From positions 1 through 32,705 of the forward strand of contig JAPYTP010000050.1 of the NCBI GenBank assembly GCA_029941885.1: a stretch of DNA of 32,705 nucleotides, read 5' to 3'. The DNA comes from Myxococcota bacterium. Lineage in GTDB: Bacteria; Myxococcota_A; UBA9160; UBA4427. A model generated the notes under the pieces. The model was given only the letters and a program-made list of their open reading frames with translations, had not been told where the DNA came from and did not search any database. Numbering within the stretch: position 1 is the first letter of the stretch; every line of letters begins with the position of its first letter. The position numbers and the translations under genes are program-made. Shown piece after piece: positions 7,825-17,076 of the stretch.

Positions 7825-9209
7825 TTCGCGAAGGTCTTCGTACTTTCCTGCTGTCCATCGGCGTGACCGCGACGTTGCTCACGCTCGGCTGCACATCGGA
7901 AGAATTCGAGAATCCTGACCAGCGACCGATCGGCACACTCGAAGATCTATCGACTCTTCCGGACCGAAACGATCTCAATATCCTTTTCATCGTGGTCGAC
8001 ACGCTGCGCTCCGATCGGATGAGCGCCTATGGCTACGAGCGGGAGACCACCCCCTCGCTCGACTATTTTGCCAAGACGGGAATCCGATTCGGAGAGCACT
8101 GGGCTCAGTCCTCGTGGACGAAGACTTCGATGGCGTCTCTCTGGACGAGTCTCATCCCGGCTCGCACGGAGGTGCTCAGTCATCGCGATGTCATCTCTCC
8201 CGAGGCCGAGATGCCGGCGGAGATCCTGGCGGCGAACGGCTTCACAACGGTCGGAATCTGGCGAAATGGATGGGTCGCCCCCAATTTTGGATTCGGCCAG
8301 GGTTTCGAGGTCTACCTGACGCCGAGGGGCCAGCAGGCGCCGTCGACGATGCGGCGTGCTCCGGGAGCGGGCCGAATCGACGGCACGGACGTCGATCTCG
8401 TCTTCTCCGCGATCGAGTTCATGCGAGCGAACGGCGATCGCCGCTGGTTCCTCTACTTGCACATGATGGACGTTCATCAATACATCACGACGCCGGACCA
8501 CGCGCTTTTCGGATCGAGCTACTCCGACGCGTACGACAACTCCGTTCGATGGACCGACGAGCAGATCGGCATGATGATGAAGGAGCTTCATTCCCTCGGC
8601 CTCGCTGAAACGACGCTCGTCGTGCTCGTTTCCGACCATGGCGAGGCATTCGGAGAACACGGATCGGAGGGACACGCGCGAAATCTCCACAGCGAAGTCG
8701 TGCGAACTCCCTTCCTGCTCATTCCACCCTTTCGAATGAATACGGGAATCGTCGTCCCCTTCCCGACGGAGAACATCGACGTCTGGCCGACGATCTACGA
8801 CCTCGTCGGCGTGACCGGCCCCAAGGAAAGAGACGGCACGTCGCTCCTCCCCCTTCTGCTGGAGCGTCGGACGACACCCGATCGGGAATTGATGATTTCT
8901 CACCTCGATCGGTCGTGGGGCAAGAAGGACATGGATGCGGCCCCCATGGTCGGTATTCGTGCGGGAAATTACCGCCTGATACATGACTCGCAGTCCCCGG
9001 ATCAGGACCGTCTCTTCGATGTCGCCGAGGATCCGGGAGAATTGACAGATGTCGCGAGTTCGTTTCATGGTATCGTGGTGGCCCTTCGCGCGCGGGTTGA
9101 TGAATATTTGGACCAAGCATCTCCGTGGGAAGGCGGCGCTCCCGAGATCGAGCTGGACGAGATGCACCTGCGCCAACTGCGAGCGCTTGGCTATTCAGTC
9201 GAGGACTAA
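7821..9209 (+). CDS. Sulfatase-like lipoprotein of the alkaline phosphatase superfamily, Thr at nucleophile position (left copy)
   Basis: This 462-residue protein starts at ATG 7821, overlapping the previous stop by 4 nt. The signal ends in LGC (Cys24), so it is a lipoprotein. Sulfatase-fold landmarks are in order: VDTLRSDR with metal-ligand D60, the nucleophile loop SSWTKTSMASL at 98-107, 'LHMMDVHQ' at 213-220, SDHGEAFGEHG with D272 and H273, H285, and the C-terminal 'LRALGY'. The position occupied by Cys or Ser in formylglycine sulfatases (C/S-x-P-x-R) is Thr100, with neither Pro nor Arg following. The reaction may therefore be phosphoester hydrolysis or transfer rather than sulfate-ester cleavage. 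It probably acts outside the cytoplasm on an envelope glycan, lipid or protein. A close paralogue lies at 15664-17076, with the tail 'WEGGAPEIELDEM' shared exactly. Confidence 0.92.
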   Translation: MIREGLRTFLLSIGVTATLLTLGCTSEEFENPDQRPIGTLEDLSTLPDRNDLNILFIVVDTLRSDRMSAYGYERETTPSLDYFAKTGIRFGEHWAQSSWTKTSMASLWTSLIPARTEVLSHRDVISPEAEMPAEILAANGFTTVGIWRNGWVAPNFGFGQGFEVYLTPRGQQAPSTMRRAPGAGRIDGTDVDLVFSAIEFMRANGDRRWFLYLHMMDVHQYITTPDHALFGSSYSDAYDNSVRWTDEQIGMMMKELHSLGLAETTLVVLVSDHGEAFGEHGSEGHARNLHSEVVRTPFLLIPPFRMNTGIVVPFPTENIDVWPTIYDLVGVTGPKERDGTSLLPLLLERRTTPDRELMISHLDRSWGKKDMDAAPMVGIRAGNYRLIHDSQSPDQDRLFDVAEDPGELTDVASSFHGIVVALRARVDEYLDQASPWEGGAPEIELDEMHLRQLRALGYSVED

Positions 9210-9297
9210 GCACTTGCGATTTCGATTCGAACCCGCCCGTTCGTCGACCAAGACCGAGACCCCGCTGCCCTGGAATTGCAATGAACAGTCCGATCAG

Positions 9298-11880
9298 ATG
9301 CTCATGTTTCGCGACAACTCGCGACACCTGATCGGCGGACGCGTCCGTTCCCGTGCCGCTGATCTCTTCCTGTCCGCCTGCACGTCGATGAGCTTCGCTG
9401 CAATCCTGTTCGCCCCGTTTTCGTGGGCCCAGGCAGCCGAAGACGATCCCTTTGCGGGAATCGAAGAGATGGTCGTTGTCGGAACCACTTCTGCGTCGCT
9501 GCTCCAGAGCCAGGAGGTCTCGGTCGTCGGGTTCGATGCCGACTACCTCGAAGCGCTCGGGGCAAGCGACCTCTCCGACATTTCACAGTTCACTCCCAAC
9601 CTCGAGATTCGAACCCCCTTCGCCGCTTCGAATCCATCGCTCTTCATCCGAGGGGTGGGTCTCCGCGACTTCAACGCGAACTCGTCGTCCTCGGTCGCGG
9701 TCTACAACGACGACATCTACATGAATTCTCCCGCGGCCCAGCTCTCGCAGCTATTCGATGTCTCGAACCTGGACGTTCTCCGCGGCCCGCAGGGCGGAAT
9801 CTATGGACGAAACGCCTCGGCGGGTGCGATCCGTGTCCTCAGTCGGAAACCAACGGGGACGCCCGGAGGTTACGTCAGCGCGACCTATGGCCGTTTTATG
9901 CAGATCGATGTCGAAGGTGCGACCGAGGCTGTACTCGTTCCGGACATGCTCTCGATGCGGATCGCGGGAAAGATGAGCCGTCGAGGCGGCACGACGAAGA
10001 ACCGGTGCGGCGATCCCGAATACAAAAGTCCGGTGCCCGGTGAGACTTCGACCTCGTCCTTTGTCCAGCGCGTGCACGTGCAGTGCTACAACGCGACGAC
10101 GAAGTCACCGTCGGCATTCGGTGGGCAGGACTGGGTGGTCGGCACGAAAGCGCCGGTCAAGGACCGGGTGAACGATGTCAACAACTGGGCAACACGCGCA
10201 CTCCTTCGGTTCGAGCTCGATGTGCTGGACGGGCTCGATGTGCTCGTCAACTTCCACGGCGGTCAGAATCGGGGTGACGCGCGACAGTTCCAGCTGGTCG
10301 GCGCGCGCCAGGCGGGATCTGCCAAAGAGCCCGGGATCAACACTCCGATCGCGACACGCGACGCGAGCGGATACGCCGACCCGGACAATCAGTTCAATGA
10401 TCAGGGGATTCCCGGGGGTCCACTCAACGGGATCATCCGAGACCCCTACGGAGGCGAGCCCTTCAAGGGCGACTACAACAACGTCGAGAAGGAGAAGCTC
10501 GATCTCTTCGGTTCGAGCATCTCCGCAACGCTCGTCTCCGGAAACTGGACCAACAAGCTCATCGTCGGGTACGAGTGGAACAAGCGGGAGGTCGATCTCA
10601 ATCTCGACGGCAATCCCTACAAGGCCCTCGAGCCCCTCCTTGCGAACACCTCATGGCAGATCACAGGAGAGGGCCGAGTCGGATGGGACGGCTCGGAGGG
10701 GCTGAGCTTCCAGCTCGCGGGAATGTTCCTCTACGAGTCGCTCGAGGTCGACAACGAGTTCGAACTCTCATTCCTCGACGTCCGCCTCCAATCGTACGAG
10801 ATGCGAACTCGCTACTACGCCGTGTACGGAGAACTCGATTGGGAGCCCAGCGAGACGTTGGCGGTTCACATCGGCGGGCGCTTCAATCACGAGAACAAGG
10901 AGCTGATCCTTTCGGGCAGTTCGGTCAACCGCCTGGTTCAGCGAATCAATCCGACCTCCCCCAACGTCACCAACTTCGTCCAGGACGAAAAGAGTGAAGC
11001 GAAAGAGCCCGGCGTCGCATGGGACATCACGTTCAGCTACCTGCCCACGGACGATGTCACCTTCTACGCCAAGTACGCCCGAGGATGGAAAGGGCCCCAT
11101 ATCAACGGCCTCGTGCTCTCGCCCGCGAGCGTGGCCGGAGGCGATTCACTCACGACCCCGGTCGATCCGGAACAGGTCGACTCGATGGAAGTCGGGCTCA
11201 AGTCCCTCTGGTGGGACGCCCGCGCGAGGCTCAACTTCGCGTTTTTCTACTACGACTACAACGACATCCAGGTGTTTCGTCTGCGAAACACGGCGGGAGG
11301 CGTGCCGGTCAATCAGCTGATCAACGCGGATGATGCAGACATCATCGGAGTCGAATTCGACATCGACCTCCGGCCTTTCGAAGGGCTCGGACCTCCCATT
11401 CTCGATGGCTTCAACTTGTTCTTGTCTTTCGCCTGGTTGGAAAGCAGCTACACCGATTTCGTGAACGTCATCAAGTCGAGTCCGGGCGGCGTTCCGCCCG
11501 TCACGGTCACGACGACGATCGACTTTTCGGGGGCCCAGCTCGTCAACTCCCCGGAGTTCTCGTTCATCGGATACGCCCAATGGGTGCTGCCCACCGACTA
11601 CGGCACGTTCGTGCCGCGCTTCGACTGGTCCTTCAAGGATGACGTCTTCTTCAGCCCGGAGAACTCGGAGCTGGTGGGGCAATCAGCGCTCTGGATCATG
11701 AACCTGCGGCTCAGCTATCAGATGCCGGGCGAGAATATCGAGATCTCGGGTTGGGTGGAGAATCTGACGGATCAGACCTATACGGTCGACGTTTTCAACC
11801 TTTCGCGTTTTCGAGGATCGATCCTCTACGCGATCGGAGACCCGCGGACCTATGGCGTAACGATGAAAGTGAGCTTCTGA
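9298..11880 (+). CDS. TonB-dependent outer-membrane receptor
   Basis: This is an 860-residue receptor from ATG 9298; ATG 9304 is equally possible and neither has a strong ribosome binding site. A signal peptide of about 46 residues ends near 'SWAQA'. It is followed by a TonB-box-like EEMVVVGT (57-64) and a plug domain with 'SLFIRGVGLRDFN', 'VAVYNDDIYM' and 'LDVLRGPQGGIYGRNASAGAI'. The remainder is a 22-strand-type barrel of alternating residues ending in aromatic Phe ('YGVTMKVSF'). Such receptors use TonB/ExbBD energy to import siderophores, cobalamin, glycans or other large ligands; the substrate cannot be read here. It lies 88 bp after the sulfatase-like gene and overlaps the next start by one base (TGATG), so it belongs to the operon. 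The right-hand copy of the operon has no receptor. Confidence 0.96.
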   Translation: MLMFRDNSRHLIGGRVRSRAADLFLSACTSMSFAAILFAPFSWAQAAEDDPFAGIEEMVVVGTTSASLLQSQEVSVVGFDADYLEALGASDLSDISQFTPNLEIRTPFAASNPSLFIRGVGLRDFNANSSSSVAVYNDDIYMNSPAAQLSQLFDVSNLDVLRGPQGGIYGRNASAGAIRVLSRKPTGTPGGYVSATYGRFMQIDVEGATEAVLVPDMLSMRIAGKMSRRGGTTKNRCGDPEYKSPVPGETSTSSFVQRVHVQCYNATTKSPSAFGGQDWVVGTKAPVKDRVNDVNNWATRALLRFELDVLDGLDVLVNFHGGQNRGDARQFQLVGARQAGSAKEPGINTPIATRDASGYADPDNQFNDQGIPGGPLNGIIRDPYGGEPFKGDYNNVEKEKLDLFGSSISATLVSGNWTNKLIVGYEWNKREVDLNLDGNPYKALEPLLANTSWQITGEGRVGWDGSEGLSFQLAGMFLYESLEVDNEFELSFLDVRLQSYEMRTRYYAVYGELDWEPSETLAVHIGGRFNHENKELILSGSSVNRLVQRINPTSPNVTNFVQDEKSEAKEPGVAWDITFSYLPTDDVTFYAKYARGWKGPHINGLVLSPASVAGGDSLTTPVDPEQVDSMEVGLKSLWWDARARLNFAFFYYDYNDIQVFRLRNTAGGVPVNQLINADDADIIGVEFDIDLRPFEGLGPPILDGFNLFLSFAWLESSYTDFVNVIKSSPGGVPPVTVTTTIDFSGAQLVNSPEFSFIGYAQWVLPTDYGTFVPRFDWSFKDDVFFSPENSELVGQSALWIMNLRLSYQMPGENIEISGWVENLTDQTYTVDVFNLSRFRGSILYAIGDPRTYGVTMKVSF

Positions 11881-13193
11881 TGAGTGGGTTCGAGATAAAG
11901 GACGCGATCGGAGGACGACGCGGTCGCCTGCGTACCGCCGCGTGCGTGTCGGGATCGATCTCTCTCCTGTTTTCGATTTTCCTCGTGTCGGGGTGCCATT
12001 CGGAATCCCCGTCCGATTCGAGCGTCGGAACTCAGATCGATTCGGCGCTCGTCGCGGAACGAATCGCTGAGAACCGGCGGGCGGATATCGGAGAGGCCTA
12101 TCAACTGGCCTTGGACGAGGTCGACCCCTTCATTCGCCACATGCTTCTCGCCTCGGTCTACGGACGTGTCGACGAATCCAACTTCGCAGAGTTTCGGACG
12201 ACCTTCGAGCGCGACATAAAGCGACGCAACGCCAGACAGGCCGAAGTTTTCGGAAATCTGTGGGCGAAGGCCGATCCCCAAGACGCGCTGCGTAACGTCC
12301 TGGCTTGGGAGGATCGCAAGGCCCAGAAGTTTGCCTCCGAAGAGATCTTGAGCGTGTTGGTGCAGGGTCCGGACCCCCGGTCGACCCTCCGGACACTCCG
12401 CAGTCTATCGAGCGAGTTCCCGCCTGGCGTCCTCAAGCAGGGCGAGGAGTCGTTGGCCGAGGCACTCGGGCGCAATCAGATTCTCGATGTCCTGCTCGAG
12501 TTGCTACAGGGGGTGGAGGACGCGGATCAACGCAGTCGCTTGATCATTCTCTCGCTCATCGAAATCACGAGAGCGGACCGGGGTGCCTTCGTCCGATGGG
12601 TCGAGCAGGTAAAGGACGACCGCTCGGTCGCGATCGAATTGCGCTACCAGCTCGTCATGCAGGCGGTTCGAATCCTGGTCGCACGTGACGTCGAGGAAGC
12701 CCTCGCGTGGTATCCGACGATCGCGAACGAAGAGTATGTCGGGGACGCGCTCACGGCCATTGCCAAGAGGTGGGGAAAGGATGATCCCGTCGCGGCCATG
12801 GAGTTCATGAGACAGCGACCGGAGTCCGAGAACCCCGGTTCGGCCAAGCGGGCAGCAGCCTATCTCTGGTTGCAGAAGGATCCGGCCACGGCTCGCGTCG
12901 AACTCAAGAAGGCGATCGATCTCGATCCGACGATGACGTCGGTCATCTTCCCCCTGGTGCAATACTTGATGGTCAGCGAAGTCTCGGAAGCGATGGAATT
13001 GGCTCAGCAGGAAGAAAACCTCGAAGAGCGCGAGGCGCTGCTGAAGCAGGGTCTCGCGCGCATGCTGCGCACTGACCCCGCCGGACTCAAGATCTACCTC
13101 GCGAAATACGACGTCTCTCCGGCCGTGCGAAAATTCCTCCGAGTCGCTCGGTCTTATAGAGCGTCTCAAGGCGATAAGACGGAAACCCCATGA
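11880..13193 (+). CDS. Helical-repeat lipoprotein (left copy)
   Basis: ATG 11880 overlaps the receptor stop by one base, giving 437 residues. A long n-region and hydrophobic core end in VSGC (Cys39), a lipobox. The mature part is almost all alpha-helical with recurring 'WA.aDP..AL' and 'W.kdDP.aA..f' units, in the style of HEAT or TPR-like solenoids. The lipoprotein at 14248-15570 aligns over the same repeats ('NLWAKADPQDAL' against 'NAWAQIDPRGAL'), so these are paralogues. I do not recognise a named family. Its place between the TonB receptor and a barrel-like protein suggests a periplasmic or outer-membrane-anchored scaffold or partner. Its stop overlaps the next ATG as ATGA. Confidence 0.88.
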   Translation: MSGFEIKDAIGGRRGRLRTAACVSGSISLLFSIFLVSGCHSESPSDSSVGTQIDSALVAERIAENRRADIGEAYQLALDEVDPFIRHMLLASVYGRVDESNFAEFRTTFERDIKRRNARQAEVFGNLWAKADPQDALRNVLAWEDRKAQKFASEEILSVLVQGPDPRSTLRTLRSLSSEFPPGVLKQGEESLAEALGRNQILDVLLELLQGVEDADQRSRLIILSLIEITRADRGAFVRWVEQVKDDRSVAIELRYQLVMQAVRILVARDVEEALAWYPTIANEEYVGDALTAIAKRWGKDDPVAAMEFMRQRPESENPGSAKRAAAYLWLQKDPATARVELKKAIDLDPTMTSVIFPLVQYLMVSEVSEAMELAQQEENLEEREALLKQGLARMLRTDPAGLKIYLAKYDVSPAVRKFLRVARSYRASQGDKTETP

Positions 13194-14221
13194 CCCCCTG
13201 GCGTACGAGCAGAGATCAGGCCTCGCGTGGCGGACACTCCGGTTGCATGCGCAAGTCGGTCGAGCCATCCCGACACGCATTCCTCGTGAGCGTCTTCCTC
13301 GCGAGCGTCGCTCTGATCAACATCGGCTCGAGTTCCCCCACGCATGCCGCAGACGACCCTCCGGAAGGCTGGAGCCCGGCCTTTCGCCTGGGCTTCGCGG
13401 TTCACGTCCAGGGACTCGATGGCAGCGCGGTCTCGCCCGACTCCTTGGATCCCGTGCGAATTTCGCCCACCATGCCGGGGGAGATCGATACGAGTTCCGG
13501 CTCGGCTGGGGGCGACTCTGCGGTCACCGAAGCCATTCGCCTCGGCTTGCGGTTGTACGCGCCCGAGAGGCTCCTCGGAGAGTCCCCCTACGCGCCGCGC
13601 CTCTTCATGCAGGCTGACTTCGAGCAACCGCTCGACGACGGGTTCGTGGCGAGCCGGTACAACTTCGATTTCGATGTTCTCGATCTTGACGATGTCTCCG
13701 GGGACGTCAGCGATTTCTGTCCAGAGGTTCCACCGACGACCACCTGCAGCTACGACGCCAGGGTCTTGGTCGACATCCTGGGTAACTGGCATGTCGGCGT
13801 GGGCGCCGACTTCCGGTTGCCCATCGCGGACGGTCAATACCATCTCGTCCCGACGCTCGAATATTACGGACAGGCGGTCGAAGTCGAGGGCACGTTCGGA
13901 CTCACCCTCTCGACGAGTCAAGCCGACACGGACAATATTCGAACGATTGCCAAGAAGAGCGGAGTCGAGGTCTCACACGGTGTGGCGGCGGGCTTGGGGC
14001 TCGAGGTCGACGTCTATCGGGGCGGCGGGCTCGCGGCGAAGCTGTTCCTCAATTCTCGCGCGCAATGGTTGCTCACCGGTCGTGAGGTGTCCTTCTCCGC
14101 GATGAATCCCACGCCGACCACCAATTTCATGAGCGCAGACTTCATCGGTCGCCCGTCAGGATTCATCGTGACTTCGTCGGCGGGAATCGAGATTCGATGG
14201 ACGGGTCGCAAAGGCCGCTGA
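13190..14221 (+). CDS. Exported beta-barrel-like outer-membrane protein
   Basis: There are 343 residues from the ATG 13190 that overlaps the preceding stop. ATG 13247 gives 324 residues with a cleaner signal peptide ('MRKSVEPSRHAFLVSVFLAS' onward, cleavage near 'THAADD') and may be the real start. The mature part alternates polar and hydrophobic residues with many Gly and aromatic positions and ends in a strand-like 'SAGIEIRWTG', consistent with a small outer-membrane barrel. Two Cys (in 'DFCPEVPPTTTCSYD') are close enough for a loop disulfide. It is the last gene of the left operon and has no paralogue in the right one. Function unknown. Confidence 0.8.
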   Translation: MTPWRTSRDQASRGGHSGCMRKSVEPSRHAFLVSVFLASVALINIGSSSPTHAADDPPEGWSPAFRLGFAVHVQGLDGSAVSPDSLDPVRISPTMPGEIDTSSGSAGGDSAVTEAIRLGLRLYAPERLLGESPYAPRLFMQADFEQPLDDGFVASRYNFDFDVLDLDDVSGDVSDFCPEVPPTTTCSYDARVLVDILGNWHVGVGADFRLPIADGQYHLVPTLEYYGQAVEVEGTFGLTLSTSQADTDNIRTIAKKSGVEVSHGVAAGLGLEVDVYRGGGLAAKLFLNSRAQWLLTGREVSFSAMNPTPTTNFMSADFIGRPSGFIVTSSAGIEIRWTGRKGR

Positions 14222-14247
14222 GAGTCGCGTTCGAACCAACCGCGAGA

Positions 14248-15570
14248 TCATCCGTCATCCGCCGGATTGGCTCTGCGCCTCCTCACCTTGATGGGATTCT
14301 CGGCCATCTTCTTGCGGTAGCTCTCGATGACCGCCTGCGAGACATTCCCTTCCTCGAGATAGGCCTCGACGGCCTCGTCATCGAATGAACTCCACTTTCG
14401 GAGGAGAGCGACTAGCGCCCGTCGACGCCGGGTCCCGTCGGGCGACTGCCGGGCCAATTCGGCGGCCTCCTCGAATCGCCTGAGACCCGCGTAGTGGTTG
14501 GCCAGAACGAGCAAGAGATCGCGCTGCACGATCGGAACGTCGAGCCGCGAAGCAAGCCACGCCTCGGCGACCGCCGGCCTTCGGACCAACCAGCCTCGAC
14601 CGATCTCGCGGACGAGCTTCGTTCGTATCACGGTCAACTGACGGTCCTCGAGCCAGAGAATCGAGGCTCCGGGATCACGCACGCCCCAGGCCTTCACGGC
14701 CATCGGAAGCAGCTCGACCGCGCCGGGCTGAGACTCGATTTCCTCGTACCAGAGCGCGGCGGTCGGACCACTCAGTTTCGCGACCCAGTCGAGACCCCGC
14801 TTGAGGGTCGAGAATTTTAGACCCTTCGGTGCGTCCCAGGGGATCGAGTCGAGCCAGCCCTTGATGGATCCGTCTCCGCCAGAGCGGTTCATCTCGATCA
14901 TCACCTGCGTGATGAAGAGCTCGCGGTCGGCGTCGTCCTCGAGCGACCCGAACATCTGGGTCAACCCGTCGTATTCGCCGGCGACCGCGAGCGCCTCGAG
15001 CACGGCGAGGACCATGAATTTGGTCGGCGATCGACGGCTGGGAATCGGCCCGTCGAAGGATGGATCGACGTAGGCACGCGCCGCCTCGCTATCGCCCGAG
15101 TTGACCCAGAGCGTAACGACTTCGAGGACAGCCTGGTTGTTGATCTTCGGGTAGCGCCAATGGTCGAGTATCCGATCGAGCGCGCCCCGGGGATCGATCT
15201 GTGCCCACGCATTCGTAAAGAGACGGATCTCGTGTGGATCGACCCGGGACAGGTTGGCCTCGTAGGCGGCGATCGCTCCGGGCAGATTCTCGGGGCTCAT
15301 CGCGTCCATCAGTTCCACCATCCGTCGATGGCGATCCAGCGTATCCGAGATCGTGAGCATCTCCGCGGCAGCGACCTTCATCTCGTGCGCATCCAGGATC
15401 AGCTGAGGCCCGGAGCCGCCTTTCTCGCTCCCGGCGGGCGGAGGCGAGCAGCCGACCCATAACAACACGGCGAGCCCGGCGAAAAAGCGGCCTGTCGTGG
15501 ACATCGCGCGCGCGCGGAGAGAAGAATCGCCACACGGTCCCGGGTCGGTCCAGAGATGCCTGATCCGCAT
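14248..15570 (-). CDS. Helical-repeat lipoprotein (right copy)
   Basis: ATG 15570 is chosen because AAAGGA sits 7 nt upstream; ATG 15504 lacks a ribosome binding site but would give a more standard signal length. From 15570 the protein has 440 residues with a lipobox WVGC at Cys41. The mature part is helical with 'DP..A' repeats such as 'WAQIDPRGALDRIL' and 'WGVRDPGASILWL', matching the lipoprotein at 11880-13193. The C-terminus is basic ('KVRRRRANP'), which differs from the left copy. It is the last gene of the right operon, 93 nt after the sulfatase-like gene, and converges on the left operon with 26 bp between stops. No named family is recognised. Confidence 0.88.
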   Translation of the reverse strand: MRIRHLWTDPGPCGDSSLRARAMSTTGRFFAGLAVLLWVGCSPPPAGSEKGGSGPQLILDAHEMKVAAAEMLTISDTLDRHRRMVELMDAMSPENLPGAIAAYEANLSRVDPHEIRLFTNAWAQIDPRGALDRILDHWRYPKINNQAVLEVVTLWVNSGDSEAARAYVDPSFDGPIPSRRSPTKFMVLAVLEALAVAGEYDGLTQMFGSLEDDADRELFITQVMIEMNRSGGDGSIKGWLDSIPWDAPKGLKFSTLKRGLDWVAKLSGPTAALWYEEIESQPGAVELLPMAVKAWGVRDPGASILWLEDRQLTVIRTKLVREIGRGWLVRRPAVAEAWLASRLDVPIVQRDLLLVLANHYAGLRRFEEAAELARQSPDGTRRRRALVALLRKWSSFDDEAVEAYLEEGNVSQAVIESYRKKMAENPIKVRRRRANPADDG

Positions 15571-15663
15571 CGGGATGTCCTTTGGTGGAACCGCGAGGGT
15601 GAGAACCACTTTCGCCAACACGTCCTCCGTAAGTTCGTGCCGGACCCACCCAATCTCCGAACC

Positions 15664-17076
15664 TCAGTCTTCGATCGAGTAACCCAAAGCCCGCAGCTGT
15701 CGAAGCGACATCTCATCGAGCTCGATTTCGGGCGCACCGCCCTCCCAGGGCGGCGTGAGGTCCAGATATTGTTCTGCCGTGCGCTGAAGCGCTCGCAGGA
15801 CGCCCGGCGCGTTGCCTGCGATATCGACCAACTCGCCGCGGTCGAGCTTCATGTCGTAGAGCTTATCTCGCTCCGGGTGGTTCACATCATGAATCAATCG
15901 ATAGCTTCCTTCCCGAACGGCGACGACCGGATCGGGCTCCGCACTCGCTTTTCCCCAGGATCGGTCGAGGTGCGCGAAGTCCCGATCCGGAAAATCGGGC
16001 GTGGGGTCGCCCATCAGCCAGCCGGCCCGGGACTTCCCGTCCGTCGGTCCGGGCGCGGCGATGCCGAGCAAGTCGTAGAGCGTCGGCATCACGTCCACGT
16101 TCTGTGTCGGGTGCTCGACGACCCTCCCCGGGTCGAGACGAAATGGGAAACCGATGATGAAGGGCGTGTTCGTCACTTCGTGGTGCACATCGCGGGCGTG
16201 TCCTTCTGTCCCGTGTTCACCGAAGGCCTCTCCGTGATCCGACACGATGACGATGAGCGTCTTCCTTGCAACGTCGAGCCGATAGAGCTCGGCCAGGATC
16301 TCGCCGATCTGTTGATCTTCCCAGCGAATCGAATTGTCGTACGCATCGGAGTAGCTCGTTCCGAAAATCGCCGTTTCTTCGATCGTGATGTACTGGTGAA
16401 CGTCCATCAGGTGGACGTAGAGGAAGAAGCGACGGTCCTGATTCACGCGCAGGAATTCCGTTGCCGAATACACGACATCGATGTCCGTGCCGTTGATTCT
16501 GCCCGCGATCGGCTTCGTCCGCATGGCCTTGGGCGCCTGCATCGCCCTCGGCGTGAGATAGATGCCGAAGCCCTGAGCGAATCCGAAATTGGGAGCCACC
16601 CAGCCGTTGCGCCAGATTCCAGCCGTGGCGTAACCGGCCTCCGCAAACACCTCCGCGGGCATACGCGCCTCTGGGTTGACAACGTCCCGGTGGGTCAGAA
16701 CGTCCGTTCTCTGGGGATAGAGGCCCAGCCAGAGCGAGGCCATCGAAGACTTGGTCCACGTCGACTGAGCGCGGTGGCGATCGAATCGAAGGCCCGTCCT
16801 CGACACGTAGTCGAGAACGGGAGACGTCTCCCGTTCGTAGCCGTAGGCACTCAGCCGGTCCGAGCGCAGGGTGTCGACCAGGATGAACAGGACGTTGAGA
16901 TCGACCCGATCCCGCAGGCGTGCGATATCGCTTGCCGTGCCCAGCGGACGATTGTCGAAGGAAAGGTCGATCTCCTCTCCCCCATCACCACAGCAAGCAC
17001 TCGCCACCGCGAGAGCAAGAATCACCCCGGCCGTTCTGAACACGCGGGGTCGCCCGCGAGAGTGCTCCTCGATCAC
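15664..17076 (-). CDS. Sulfatase-like lipoprotein, Thr at nucleophile position (right copy)
   Basis: This 470-residue protein starts at GTG 17076, overlapping the TPR gene's stop as GTGA. A hydrophobic leader ends in ACC (Cys28 or Cys29), so it is probably a lipoprotein. Landmarks match the left copy: VDTLRSDR with D68, STWTKSSMASL with Thr108 in the nucleophile position, 'HLMDVHQYI', SDHGEAFGEHG and 'LRALGY' near the end. The two proteins share long identical blocks ('GIWRNGWVAPNFGF', 'SYSDAYDNS', 'HLDRSWGK'), more than the TPR proteins beside them do. This suggests strong constraint on the active site and substrate. As in the left copy, the C/S-x-P-x-R formylglycine signature is absent, so 'sulfatase' is a fold label and not a proven activity. 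Confidence 0.92.
   Translation of the reverse strand: MIEEHSRGRPRVFRTAGVILALAVASACCGDGGEEIDLSFDNRPLGTASDIARLRDRVDLNVLFILVDTLRSDRLSAYGYERETSPVLDYVSRTGLRFDRHRAQSTWTKSSMASLWLGLYPQRTDVLTHRDVVNPEARMPAEVFAEAGYATAGIWRNGWVAPNFGFAQGFGIYLTPRAMQAPKAMRTKPIAGRINGTDIDVVYSATEFLRVNQDRRFFLYVHLMDVHQYITIEETAIFGTSYSDAYDNSIRWEDQQIGEILAELYRLDVARKTLIVIVSDHGEAFGEHGTEGHARDVHHEVTNTPFIIGFPFRLDPGRVVEHPTQNVDVMPTLYDLLGIAAPGPTDGKSRAGWLMGDPTPDFPDRDFAHLDRSWGKASAEPDPVVAVREGSYRLIHDVNHPERDKLYDMKLDRGELVDIAGNAPGVLRALQRTAEQYLDLTPPWEGGAPEIELDEMSLRQLRALGYSIED

Noticed and set aside
7947..9176. 409-residue minus-strand open frame
   Set aside because: Shadow of the sulfatase-like gene; no signal, fold or start site support.
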